Part shown: positions 11,416-22,093 of the stretch, piece after piece
Numbering within the stretch: the first letter of the stretch is position 1
How the letters are laid out: each line of letters opens with the position of its first letter
NCBI GenBank assembly: GCA_946406115.1
Contig: OX291544.1
Location: forward strand, 7,750,001 to 7,814,000
Length of the DNA: 64,000 nt
Reading direction: 5' to 3'
From: Apoda limacodes
Taxonomy: Eukaryota; Arthropoda; Insecta; Lepidoptera; Limacodidae
Made by a program: the position numbers and the translations under genes
The notes under the pieces: generated by a model
What the model was told of the DNA's origin: nothing
The model's database searches: none
The model's input: the letters and a program-made list of their open reading frames with translations, nothing else

Positions 11416-11559
11416 GTTGAATAACGCACGAAACCAATTTATGAGGCAAAAATAAATTAAAAGCATTGAACAAATGTTTAAATTAAAACCGTTCTCACTA
11501 ATGGCGAGAGCATGAGAACATACGCTAAACCATCGAACGTCTAACCTTTTTTTTTATTT

Positions 11560-11785
11560 ACTGCTCGACCGGGCTTTTTGGGGAGAGACTCTGAAAGATT
11601 CTCAGCCCATATAGCGCCCAACGCTCATGGCCCCCCCAGGGGGAGCCTCGGCTTGGGTTGTCGCTCTTGTGGCACTCTTTGATTCCTCGTATATGAGGTA
11701 GGGCCGTACTTTCGCCGACGCACCCGGGGAAATCGGCGTCGTGTGAGTGGGGAGGCCCTATAAGGGGAGGTCGTTGAGACTAACC
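11560..11785 (-). mobile_element. Jockey-like LINE 3' UTR fragment with A-rich tail
   Basis: On the - strand this ends CGAGCAGTAAATAAAAAAAA and shares GAGCGTTGGGCGCTA with a similar fragment at 24105-24495. It lies on the far side of the + strand LINE from the Jockey coding remnant at 12712-14490, suggesting a nested insertion. Confidence 0.6.
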
Positions 11786-12707
11786 TCGCTTATTACACGG
11801 GTCGTGGAAACATCCCTCGTTCCGTTGTGGAGGAAAACCGCGGAAAACTTGTGCCTCAAATCGAGACCACACTGTCTAAGGTCTCTGACTGGGAACGGAT
11901 AAACTTGGTCCGATTCAACCCTACAAAGACACAAGTCTGCGCGTTCACCGCTAAGAAAACCCCATTCACTGTAGTCCCACAATTCCAGAACACTCTCCTC
12001 TCCATCTCCAAGAGCATTGGGATCCTTGGTGTTGACATCTCCAGCGACGTTCAGTTCCGAGATCATCTGCAGGACAAGGTGAAGCTGGCGTCCAAAAAAC
12101 TTGGTGTACTCAACAGAGCGAAGCAGTACTTCACGTCGGGGCAAAGGTTGTTACTTTACAAGTCGCAAGCTCGGCCCTATATGGAGTACTGCTGCCATCT
12201 CTGAGCGGGTGCACCCGGATACCAGCTTGGCCTTTTTGACTCGGTTCAACAACGGGTTGTGAGAATTGTTGACGATTCCAAACTCACTTGCGATATCGAG
12301 CCCTTAAGTCTGAGGAGAGACTTTGCCTTCCTGTGTGTGTGTTCTACCGCTTGTACAATGGGTTGTGTTCTGAGGAATTGTTCGAAATAATGCCCACAGC
12401 TACTTTCCACCATTGCAGCGCTCGCCATAGGCACGGAATTCATTCTCACACGTTAGAACCGAAATTGTCGCGTACAGTGCGGTTTCAGAGAAACTTCCTC
12501 CCGCGAATGCTTGGGTTGTGGAATAAGCTCCCTGCCAAGGTTTTCTCTTAGTACTACAGTATGGGGATTTTCAAGAAAGAAGTTATCGGATTTTTGAAGG
12601 GTCGGCAACGCGTGAGTGATACCCTTGGTGTTGCAATCGTCCATAGGCTACGGTGACCGGTTACCATCAGGTGGACCGTAAGCTTGTTTGCCACCTTAGT
12701 GGTATAA
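11786..12707 (+). mobile_element. Recurrent LINE family copy, RT C-terminus and 3' end
   Basis: Encodes WERINLVRFNPTKTQVCAFT and GILGVDISSDVQFRDHLQDK, with further ORFs after frame breaks. Ends with the family tail CCACCTTAGTGGTATAA but no long poly(A). Closely matches 56166-57042. Lies between two pieces of a - strand Jockey element. Confidence 0.92.
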
Positions 12708-12711
12708 GAAG

Positions 12712-14490
12712 CGTATGCTAGTATGGGGCGGATGCAAGTGGTGTAAAGAGTCAGCTTATTTCTAAGCGACATCTTACTGTACTTGCCTATCATGGGATAT
12801 AGCCGACCGAGGACAAAAGCGGCTCGGTCTCTTACTATTTTGGTGTTATCGCGGAAGTTTAAACGCCTATCCAGGGTCACACCGAGATATTTGGCCTTGT
12901 TTTGTCAAAGAATGGCACGGCCGAAGAGTGAGAGGGAAGATGGTCTCGGGGGGAAGCCAGTGGTAAAGAGAACGGCAGAGCTTTTGTCGGGATTCATTTC
13001 GATTCTCCATTTCCGAAACCATTCGCCTAGAGCGGTGATTGCGGATTGGAGTCTTTTAGTAATTCGACTCACTTGTCTGTATGGGACGAAAGCTGCGATT
13101 CGACAGATAATCTCGTAAGTAGTACGAGGCGGCCTGGCAACTGATAGTTGTACAGTTGTGCCAGACTTGGTCAAAGGCTTTCGCTACATCTTAGACAGCG
13201 CCCGTGTGACGGGGCTTACCTAATACTGGTTGGTAGCCAGTGAGAATTTGTTCCGTGATACGGAGGACTTGGTGGACGCACGAGTGTTTGTAGCAGACGT
13301 CGAACTGCTCGTCGATTGAGATGCTTCTGGAGACTATAGCGTTCCGAAAGCGAGCGAAGAGCTTACCAAGGGCCTTTAGTAAACTTATAGGGGGGTAGGG
13401 AAAAAGGAGTTTCCCTGGCTTATGGATGCCTATAACAATTGCGGCTTTCCGAGAATTAAAGGTCCGCGCCTGGGGCTTAACAGGGGCGTAGGTCTTTGAT
13501 GACCTGTTTGACTTCGTCAACTGTGACGGGGGCAGAGGGTCTTGTTGGGGCAAAGAAGTTCTGCGCTCCACTTCCCCGTTCACATCTCGCACGTGATCGG
13601 GAATGAAAGGTTGCGTCACAACTTGTGTGCTTAAGGCACATTGGGCTTGGAGGCTAGGCAAGGCAATCCGCTTTTTCGTCGTCATCGAACGCGGGAACGT
13701 TGTTGGGACGAGTTAAAGAAGGGAGGTAGTTGAAAGTGTCTGATTTTAAAGCTCTGGCTAGGCACCAATAAGCTAGATGAGAAGGAGAAATATTGTCCAT
13801 TAGATCACCGAAACGTTGGGTGCAGGCTCAGCTACAGCGGTTCTTACACAGCGGTGTATGTCGTTCTAGCGAGCTTTGTTTTCGGTAGTGGGAGCGCAAT
13901 CGCGACTGTCAGTAGCCACCTGATGTGCTGAGGCAGGATTAGGTGGTGGTAGCCAACCGGCACTTGTCTTGAGCACTCGCTAACGGTGGCGGTCAGGTGG
14001 TTACTGGGAACGCGATCTAGATGTGGCGAGCTGGGGTTTTTGTGTAATTGCTCGAATTTATCCCAGTCCGTCACGGTTCTAGTCTAGAGTCAAGTTCGTC
14101 AAGCACCTCTATAGAGCGAAAGATTAGCCTTACATTCTTTAGAAGTGCTATGTCGACCACGTCAGGGCTATTGCGAGTGTTATGGGAAAAGTGAGTGGGC
14201 GTCAAGGGGGCGAAGATGTCTAAGTTTAGCCTGTCAACGAATTGTTCAAGGAGTCTGCCTCTCCGTGAAGTAATTGAGGAGTTCCATCGACGGTGCTTGC
14301 AATTTAGGTTGCCGGCAAGGATGACGGTGTCGCCTAAATTTAAGAGCGACTGAATCAAGTCTTTTAATGGAGAGAGATAAACCGATGCAATGGTGATCGG
14401 CTGATGGCCGGTCATCGCTAGGCGGCAGACGGATGCTTCTAAATTCGTAAGGGGCGGAGGATCGATGGTGTCTATGAAGCATTAATATGA
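12712..14490 (-). mobile_element. Jockey-clade LINE remnant (endonuclease and RT fragments)
   Basis: Order on the - strand: endonuclease segment ITIASVYLSPLKDLIQSLLN and VILAGNLNCKHRRWNS (the usual D of GDLN is N), a middle region, RT N-terminal segments (FNSRKAAIVIGIHKPGK, PISLLKALGKLFARF), then ITALGEWFRKWRIEMNPDKS and TLDRRLNFRDNTKIVRDRA, ending at TTCIRPILAYAS, where the + strand LINE begins. The catalytic YADD block is missing and frames are broken. Inactive. Confidence 0.9.
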
Positions 14491-14499
14491 GTGCAAAAG

Positions 14500-15980
14500 A
14501 GGTATGCCAGATTTTTTGTATACAGTTTGTGTTCCTTACAATTGCACTTGTTTGTATCGAATTGGATATTTGAAAATTAACCAGTCTACCTACCCTAGTC
14601 CTACCCTGACTGACTTATATTTTATCTAATGAAGGTAAAATACTAAATCATCTTGAATTTATAACATTTTTCTTTTTTTTAATTGTATAAATTGTATCCT
14701 GAATTTTGTGTTGCTTGTTCTCGGTTTTGGCACTGCTAAATTGACATAAATATAAAGATTCTCGTTATATTTATAATTTTAATTAACAATTCAATTATGC
14801 GATTATTTTGCATAGATGGTATTCATATTATTCAAATAGTAAAATCGAAATAACGAAAGATTTGGACATACTTACATACATACACCATAAAAAATTACCC
14901 TTCTAAAAACTAAAGTTGCTACGTAAAGGAATAGTCTGCTGTAGCTGCATCACTTACGGAAACTCATTTTGATTCAAAGACTTGCATTGGATTGGATTCT
15001 TACTAAAAAAAATAAAAATTCTGAAACAATCACAATCAGATATTGTTTTGCACAGAATTGTTTTAGAAGTTATTTATATTAATGCAATTGTTCTTACTCT
15101 ACGGAACCCTAACTTAATTAGTGTACGGTACGAAATACGCTTGGCCGTTTTGTTTTTTTAAAACAATAGTTATTTAAATTTGATTATAAGCCGTGTTCCA
15201 AAATAAAATACTTTGATATTTTGAAATAAGAATTTTGTTATTTCTATTATCATGTTAATTTTACAATAACTTCAAGTTTAAAAATATTCGATATAAAAAT
15301 ATAACTTTTCAATAATGTAAATAATTATTTGTATACCTATGATATAGTATATTTTACACTGGCATAATTTCTAATTTAAAATATTATCGGCACTGCATGA
15401 GAATTCAGATTTTTTGTCGATATCCCTCACTAAAGGAAGAATTTTCAATTAATAAGAGCATATTCGTCTACTTATGTTGTGAAGGATTCCATTTATCGCC
15501 TTTTCACATTTTTGATCCATGCCCATTTTTTTTTTAGGTCACTTAAAATCTTGTTAACAATTAAAAGACAAAAATGTTTTAGTTTACACATAACAAAAGT
15601 AATTATAGATGTAATCGATATGAATCGGGATCCAACTTACAACACCATAAAGTGGGCAAAATGTTAAAGATACCAGTTTTATTGATTTAAGACCAAAAGT
15701 TAGAATAAAATAAAAATTGCAAATAACGTTAAAAAAACATGTATCTATACACTTATGATTAGTGACCTTAAGTAGAATTGAGTAGGTACTTCATTTACAA
15801 TTTAAGTTCATAAAATCACAATAATACCTAGTTTGACTTACCAATGGAAAACAGATACATATTTTTCTCCTATAAAATATCCAGCCGACTCGAACAACCG
15901 GGAAGGGTAATATAATCGTACTATGGTTATCAATAATTTAACAGACCACAGCAGTTAGGGCTAAGGTTACTACTTTACAG
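14500..15980. other. No gene recognised
   Basis: AT-rich intergenic DNA. A trace of the CGGAACCCTAA repeat lies near 15100. Confidence 0.55.
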
Positions 15981-15984
15981 TAAC

Positions 15985-16292
15985 CTTCAAGTCTGAGGAG
16001 AGAGTTTCCTTCCCTGTTTTTGGGTCCACCGCTTGTATAATGGGATGTGTTCTCGCACCGCTCGCCATCGACGGCAGAGAATTCATGCTCACACCTATTA
16101 GAATCTAAATTATCACTTACAGTGGGGTTAAGTGAAACTGCTTTGGTTGTGGAATGAGCTCCCTGCTAATGTTTTCTCTAAGGACTGCAATGTATTTGCT
16201 GTCTGCTGTCAGTGCTACCCGGGTTAACCCAAGTTGGGTTTATGAACGCACATCTAGCAGACGATGGACTGTTTGCCACCTTAGAGGCATTG
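15985..16292 (+). mobile_element. Degraded 3' fragment of the recurrent LINE family
   Basis: Shares GTCTGAGGAGAGA, GGTTGTGGAATGAGCTCCCT and GTTTGCCACCTTAGAGG with the 55632 copy but has many indels. Confidence 0.8.
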
Positions 16293-16299
16293 AAAATTT

Positions 16300-17095
16300 T
16301 TATGAAGTTTGATTTGTGTATTTTAAAGAAAATAACAGAATATCTATAATAAAGACATCATGATAACCAGCTGGATAGCAAACCAATATGGCTAGTGGCA
16401 CTTCTTCAAAACGTGCGAGATCGGCCACTGCTATCTTTTTAATACACGTAAAATTTTAGAATGATTAATAGGTACTGTTTACAGTTACATTGTTCAACTT
16501 ATTGAAATCCATCTATGTTTTTTCTTTGGAAACAATAACTTAAAAAAAAATAAGTTTACTTACCAGAACCTAAAGTAAAAAACAAACCTTCAGTAATAAT
16601 TTGGACACAATTTTGCTACAAAAAAACAGCAAATAACCTATTTTTTAGTTTTGTCACGTGTCACGGTATCCGATGATCTGGATGATACATGTTAATATAG
16701 CAGTATGTGAGCTACTTAAATTACACAACAAAATACTTTTTATAAGGAGTCGAAAAAAGACAAATCGATTCGTTGTAGAGTTTCCCTAGTTCCACTGTTT
16801 CCCACTTAACCCTATACTCTTGGTGGGTTAGGGTACCTAAAAAGATGTATATATACATATAAGATTACATTATTAGCAAAATATTTTTAGAGTATTTTGT
16901 TAATTAGGTATTAAAATGTGAAGTATTTTGGGTATTTGTCTAGTTTCTAATTTAACTGATACAAAGAAAGTATTGAGAAAGACGCCTACTATAAGAATGA
17001 TAATAAATTTTCGTAATTATTGTTTTCACAACGTTATACGTAAAGCTAGGTACATAAAACTTAAAAAAACAATATTCAATACCTACTGTGTAACC
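16300..17095. other. No gene recognised
   Basis: AT-rich intergenic DNA. The small open frame near 16930 has no supporting context. Confidence 0.55.
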
Positions 17096-17097
17096 GC

Positions 17098-18690
17098 ACA
17101 CCATCATATTTAATTACTTTTTTTTTTTGTATTAAACTTTATCCATCTGCGATCGGCATTTCGAGGTAACAATGTATCTCGCAATTTTTTGTAAACCAAG
17201 GGGCATTGGTTATTGCCCTCAGGATGCTATTCTGCACTTATTGGAGGCAGAGTATGTTGCTTTTGCTGGTTATACCCCAAAGCTGGATCCCGTACGTTCA
17301 TATTGGTTTAAGCACTGAGTTGTAAGTTTGTTGTCGAGAGATAAGATTAAATTTCTTCCCATGAGCCAGTATAGGGAGCGAAATTTTGAGCGAGATTGAC
17401 CTGGTCCCTTTTTTGTTTGATGTGGTACTTCCACGTCAGGCGCCTATCAAGGTGAAAACCAAGATACCTCACACAATCAGAATGTGGAAGCATATCGTTC
17501 CGAAGCCTTACAGGGGGACAATTTCCTTTCCTCAGGGCGAAGGTTATAAGGTTATTATCCACACTTGCGCGGATACGCCATTTATCAAGCCACTTTTGAG
17601 TTTCATTTAGTTGTCCTTGTAATTTAAAGCTGGCGATTGTCGGGTTAACTTCCACAGACAGGTATGCTATGTCATCAGCATATGTTGCAACGGTAATGCT
17701 GTAGCATATGGGCAAGCCAGAAGTAAAGATATTATAGAGAACTGGACCAAGAACTGAGCCTTGTGGCACTCCAGCCTCAATGTTATAGAGGCTTGATCTT
17801 GCTTCTCCTTGTTTAACCTGGAATGATCGCCTAGAGAGTTAACACTCAATAACAGGTAACATCGAATGTGGAAGTCTTTCTTTGATTTTCACCATTTAAT
17901 TACTTAACTAAGAAAATGTTGCTTATGATGTGAAATTATAACAATAATTAAACATTCAATGTAAAGGTCTTTAGGTAGGTATATTTCTTCATATCAGAGA
18001 CAAGTAGGAACCGATAGTACCTAATTAATACTTAAAATCTTTAAAAAAATACACCTATTTTTAAACAATGTATTTCGTAATATAAAAATCCACATTAGAT
18101 TTCAAGCCGCCATTTGCAATTGCAAAGCTTATCCGCAGGTGAACTCAAGTTTAACGAACATCAGGAAGGAATCGCGTTTGTAAAGTTGTTATAGCGTCAC
18201 GAAAAAAGAATGGAATCGAAGAAAATGTATGAACATAAAGTTGAATGACGTCACTTGCTATCAATCAAAAAAAAATCGTAGACTTGTTGCTTTTCTATAC
18301 TATCGATACCATCGCCAAGCCACTTTTGAGCGCCGAAACAAAAATCGTCTATACACTAGGTAGCCATATTGCAACTTTACAAACGCGATTCCTATTTGAT
18401 ATCCGTTGAACTTGCGTTCGCCAAGAACCTGCCGATAAGCTTGGCGATAGCAAATGGTGGCTTGAAATCTATTGTGGATTTAATTGTATTTTTAAAGATT
18501 TTTAGTATTTAGTTAATTAGGTATATTATGTGATGTTTGTTTTTTATATTTGCATTATAGGTATCTATTTGTCTCTGATATGAAGAAATATACCTACCTA
18601 AATAAAGATGCTTATTAGGTATATTGAATCTTTAATTATTGTTGTATTTTCACAAACATCATAAACAACATTTTGTAATTAAATATGGTG
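17098..18690. mobile_element. Large inverted-repeat (foldback) element, interrupted by a LINE
   Basis: The left arm (about 17894-18200, continuing to 17098 across the LINE) matches the reverse complement of 18352-18690, including GGTAGGTATATTTCTTCATA, ATATCAGAGACAA, AGATTTCAAGCC and GGAATCGCGTTTGTAAAGTT. Arms are about 300-340 nt around a spacer of about 150 nt, with moderate divergence. Coding capacity was not seen, so it is probably a non-autonomous DNA element. Confidence 0.85.
17118..17893 (-). mobile_element. 5'-truncated Jockey-clade LINE with 10-bp target site duplication
   Basis: The - strand encodes EAGVPQGSVLGPVLYNIFTS, TYADDIAYLSVEVNP and CVRYLGFHLDRRLTWKYHI, the RT catalytic core and C-terminal end of a Jockey-type element. 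A T run at 17118 onward is the 3' poly(A). The target duplication ATTTAATTAC is present at 17108-17117 and 17894-17903. The insertion splits the left arm of the palindromic element around it. Confidence 0.93.
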
Positions 18691-18699
18691 ATTTTATGA

Positions 18700-20600
18700 A
18701 CTCTGTGTTCGAAGTATTAAGTCTAATTAAACAGATTCATAGTAAATATACAGCCAGATTTTCGTTACTAAAAAATTAAAATGTTTATATTTAAGTAGGT
18801 ACCTAATGTTTCATAACAATATATTTAAGATAAACTAGGTACCTACAAAACAGTTATATATTCAATATAGTAATTAAAGTAAAACAGCATAAAAAAAATA
18901 AAAATAAAAAAGACTTAAATAAAAAAGGAACAACACATTAAATAGTAGGTATAAATAATAAAACATAAGCGATATCCGATAATTGGCACTGACAATGTAG
19001 AGTTTTCCAGCTGACGTCCACGATACAGCGTTTTCCATAAATGAGGAATAAGTCTACCACTATCGTTTCGAAAACGCTCTCTCTATAGCAATACTGCACG
19101 ATTTATTATTTACTAATGTTTTTTCCTTTTTTTCGTGGTCCAGAAATACATTATATCAATGAAAAAGAGATATTTTATTAAAAAAAAACACATGGGTACT
19201 TCTAAATATTTGTTTTTAAACATAGTTTTTTTTCAGCGGCTATTTTCGTAACACACATACATTTAGTAGTAATTTCCTACTATAGCACCAACTTTTGATT
19301 TTTTTTTACATTTCTTGCAACACCAGGGTCGCAAGCTGCGAGAGTCGAGACTTTGTGGGGTGGTCATTCTCCGGGTGATCTTTGATGTCACGAGGCGTGA
19401 TTGCGCAACCCAAGAATGATCATACCGCCAATGTACAACCCAAAAGGGGAAAGTTTGATAGGGTGGACATTGCTGATATGATCATTCTTGGGGTGAACAA
19501 TCCTGGGTTGCACATTACGGTATCCCATTGTAGGCAGTAAAACACAAATAACCACAAAAATATTTGGCTGTTGGCAGTGTGACCAGGATTTAAATTTAAG
19601 ATCCTGCTAGTTTCCATGGCAAAATCTGCTAAAATCTAAGAAATACTTTTCAGAAAATACCTAAACAATGTTAACTTATAAACTTGTGTGTATAAAATTG
19701 TGCATAAAATTGTGTGTATAGACGAGTAGTAAGTCATTTATTTTCAATTGTACGTTTATTTTGATGGTTCTATCTTAAAAATAATTATTAGAGAGCGTTA
19801 CGATAACATGGACGCATAGCAGGAAGAATTTCATTCAATGAACGGTCGCTATTTGTCTCATTTGCGCACGCATAATTATTTGCCGTCGTGCTCGCTCGCA
19901 CAGATTCGATGACCGCTGGCATCAGAAATTACAACTTTTTTGACTACTGAACACAGGCCAAAAGGTCATTGAACGAAATTCTTCACGTCCGTGCTTTAAT
20001 TATATTATTATATCATTTTCCTGTGAACGTTCTTGAGTTGAGTAGGTTCGTTCCTTAAGGAGTTTCGACCTAATTTGATAACATTATTTGGATTTAAATA
20101 GATATATTTATTATTCAATAAGTTCGCACTGTTTAATATAATGTGGGATATTTTTGTTGGTTTCTGATTTCTCCTACATTGATGACAATAGTTTAAGTCT
20201 TTAAGTCACATACACTGGAAGTGGTCTAAGTTTTTAATCTTCCTATATCCGCGTCAATTTTCGAAACCCATATACCCGAGCACGGTGTCACAGCCTGATT
20301 TTTTATACAATTATCTCCAATGTGTTTTGGAGACAAACCTAATGATTGAATAAGGACTGAAGCTAATTTGGTGAAGCTATTGCGCAGTCCATAGAATAGA
20401 TTACAGAACTCGAATCTGTGAATTAATTGTCATTGCACTGGTTGCATGGAGTTTCTGCCTTTTATTGATCCGTAAAAACATCAATTTGCTTCTGCTCTCA
20501 GTGCTTGATAGCGCTGCGATTGCTACATTTGCAACTGAGCAATGTACTGTGCGTTTAAAAACATGCTTTAAATCTGCGTTTATTTTTGTTATTGTGACCT
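18700..20600. other. No gene recognised
   Basis: AT-rich intergenic DNA upstream of NF-YB, with one small inverted repeat near 19.45 kb. Confidence 0.55.
19408..19494. repeat. Small inverted repeat
   Basis: CAACCCAAGAATGATCATA near 19408 faces ATATGATCATTCTTGGGGTG near 19475. Confidence 0.5.
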
Positions 20601-20608
20601 AATTTACA

Positions 20609-20762
20609 CGCACATTAAGAGAAATTTCCGATAGGAAGATTCTCGCTAGGGCCTAACGGGCACTTCGTGCATACATTTTGAACTTGATGAACTTGACAAA
20701 TGTATGCATGGAGTTACCGTCCGGCGCACGCGAGAATTTTTCTATTGGCTCGTAATGTGCGC
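20609..20762. mobile_element. MITE with about 35-bp imperfect terminal inverted repeats
   Basis: CGCACATTAAGAGAAATTTC at the left pairs with the complement of CTATTGGCTCGTAATGTGCG at the right. An internal palindrome TGCATACATTT / AAATGTATGCA supports a hairpin. Confidence 0.7.
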
Positions 20763-20858
20763 CCGGCCTTAAACGCATACGCTTCTTGGTATGTTGTGTT
20801 ATACTACAGAGTACATTTCTTGTGTGTTCCAAATCGCAAAGAGCATGGTTATTCAGTG

Positions 20859-20978
20859 GTTTTGGGACACCCGGGGTAAAGTAATTTTCTAAGTTTCAAG
20901 TTGAATTCTTTACACTGCCATGGAAAAGGTTGAAATTAACTACTATTAGTGTAAAAATTAACTGTCCGTCCCAAAATG
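20859..20978. mobile_element. MITE family A, copy 2
   Basis: Starts GTTTTGGGACACCCGG and shares AGTTGAATTCTTTACACT and AAGGTTGAAATTAAC with copy 1. The right terminus is GTCCCAAAAT. Confidence 0.72.
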
Positions 20979-21534
20979 GGTTGATTTTTCAACTTTACAG
21001 GTCGTTCCTTCTGAGCCGCGTTAAAATTAAATGGTAAAACCACATTTTAGCACCAACGAACCGTTCCGCTCATAGATATAGAATGTACAAGATCAACAAT
21101 TTTAAATGAAAAACGAAACAGAAAAAAATTGCAAATTTTTGAGTGGAATAGTGTTGTCAAACAACACCATCGATAATTCTATAAATGCGGCTCGTACGAC
21201 GCGTACGATGCGGATAAATGTGCGATCACCTTTGGATGGCTATGAATAATTAGCTTATTAATATTTTATACATGTATAATTACATATTCTAACGATTTAC
21301 TATCGATACTGATGCCGTCAGTCGCCACCTTGTCAACCTTTATAATTTAAATATTCTAAAATATAAATCAAGGATTCAAGGAGGAAAACAGAAAATTTCA
21401 ATCGGTATTAAAATGACCCGCTTATATCACCGCTTATCGATGTAATTATTGACATATTCGGCCATTTTCTTCTATCTCATTTTCTCATGGGCACCATGCA
21501 CTTAATTTGGATTGTAGTGAAAAAATCCTATGTC

Positions 21535-21987
21535 TATGGTTCCGCCTGAGTGCATCTGATTATTTCAGCAGCGCTATTATTGTCCAAACGAAACGCGTTT
21601 CGCGTCATTTTTTTTATTTTATTTAAACTTTTTGTAGATAATAATAATAAAGATATAAGTTCATAATGCAAAAATAAACTTTTCTCTAAAAAAAACAAAG
21701 CTATAGGTATTTTTCTTAAATTTCCTGATTTAAAATTTTTCACTTTTGCAACACTGCTCTGTAGTTTTGTGTGTTGTTGGGAGTTGCATTAATCAATCCC
21801 TATATAGTCTGTGGCATTAATTATATAGATTATGTACGTTGTACGAAATTCGGTTATGTTTTGATAATTTGATGTGAATAAGCAATCTAAAAATATGTGA
21901 ATTGATTCATCACGACCCCCCACTAAAATAGTTTTAGCACTAAGCTGTTTGTTTGATAATATAACCTTTCCTACAATTAATGACATC
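21535..21987 (+). promoter_or_regulatory. Likely NF-YB 5' UTR / promoter region
   Basis: About 450 bp lie upstream of the NF-YB ATG without other coding sequence. No clear TATA box or initiator can be singled out. Assigned by position only. Confidence 0.35.
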
Positions 21988-22093
21988 ATGGAAAACGATG
22001 ATATTGGTATTGGAAATGATTTAGGTAGATTAGAAAATGGATTTTTAGTTGATGACGAAACATATGTTGTTCACTCGGATGATGTACTTTTGG
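21988..22093 (+). CDS. Nf-YB: NF-YB exon 1 (start codon)
   Basis: The ATG at 21988 opens [19 protein letters not shown], and 35 codons plus one base follow before a consensus GTAAGT donor at 22094. The segment is acidic and poorly conserved, as expected for the NF-YB N-terminus. The splice phase (1) matches the next exon exactly. Confidence 0.88.

Noticed and set aside
12783..13118. 111-codon + strand ORF and other + strand ORFs over 12.7-14.5 kb
   Set aside because: Shadows of the - strand Jockey element; the + translations have no family features.
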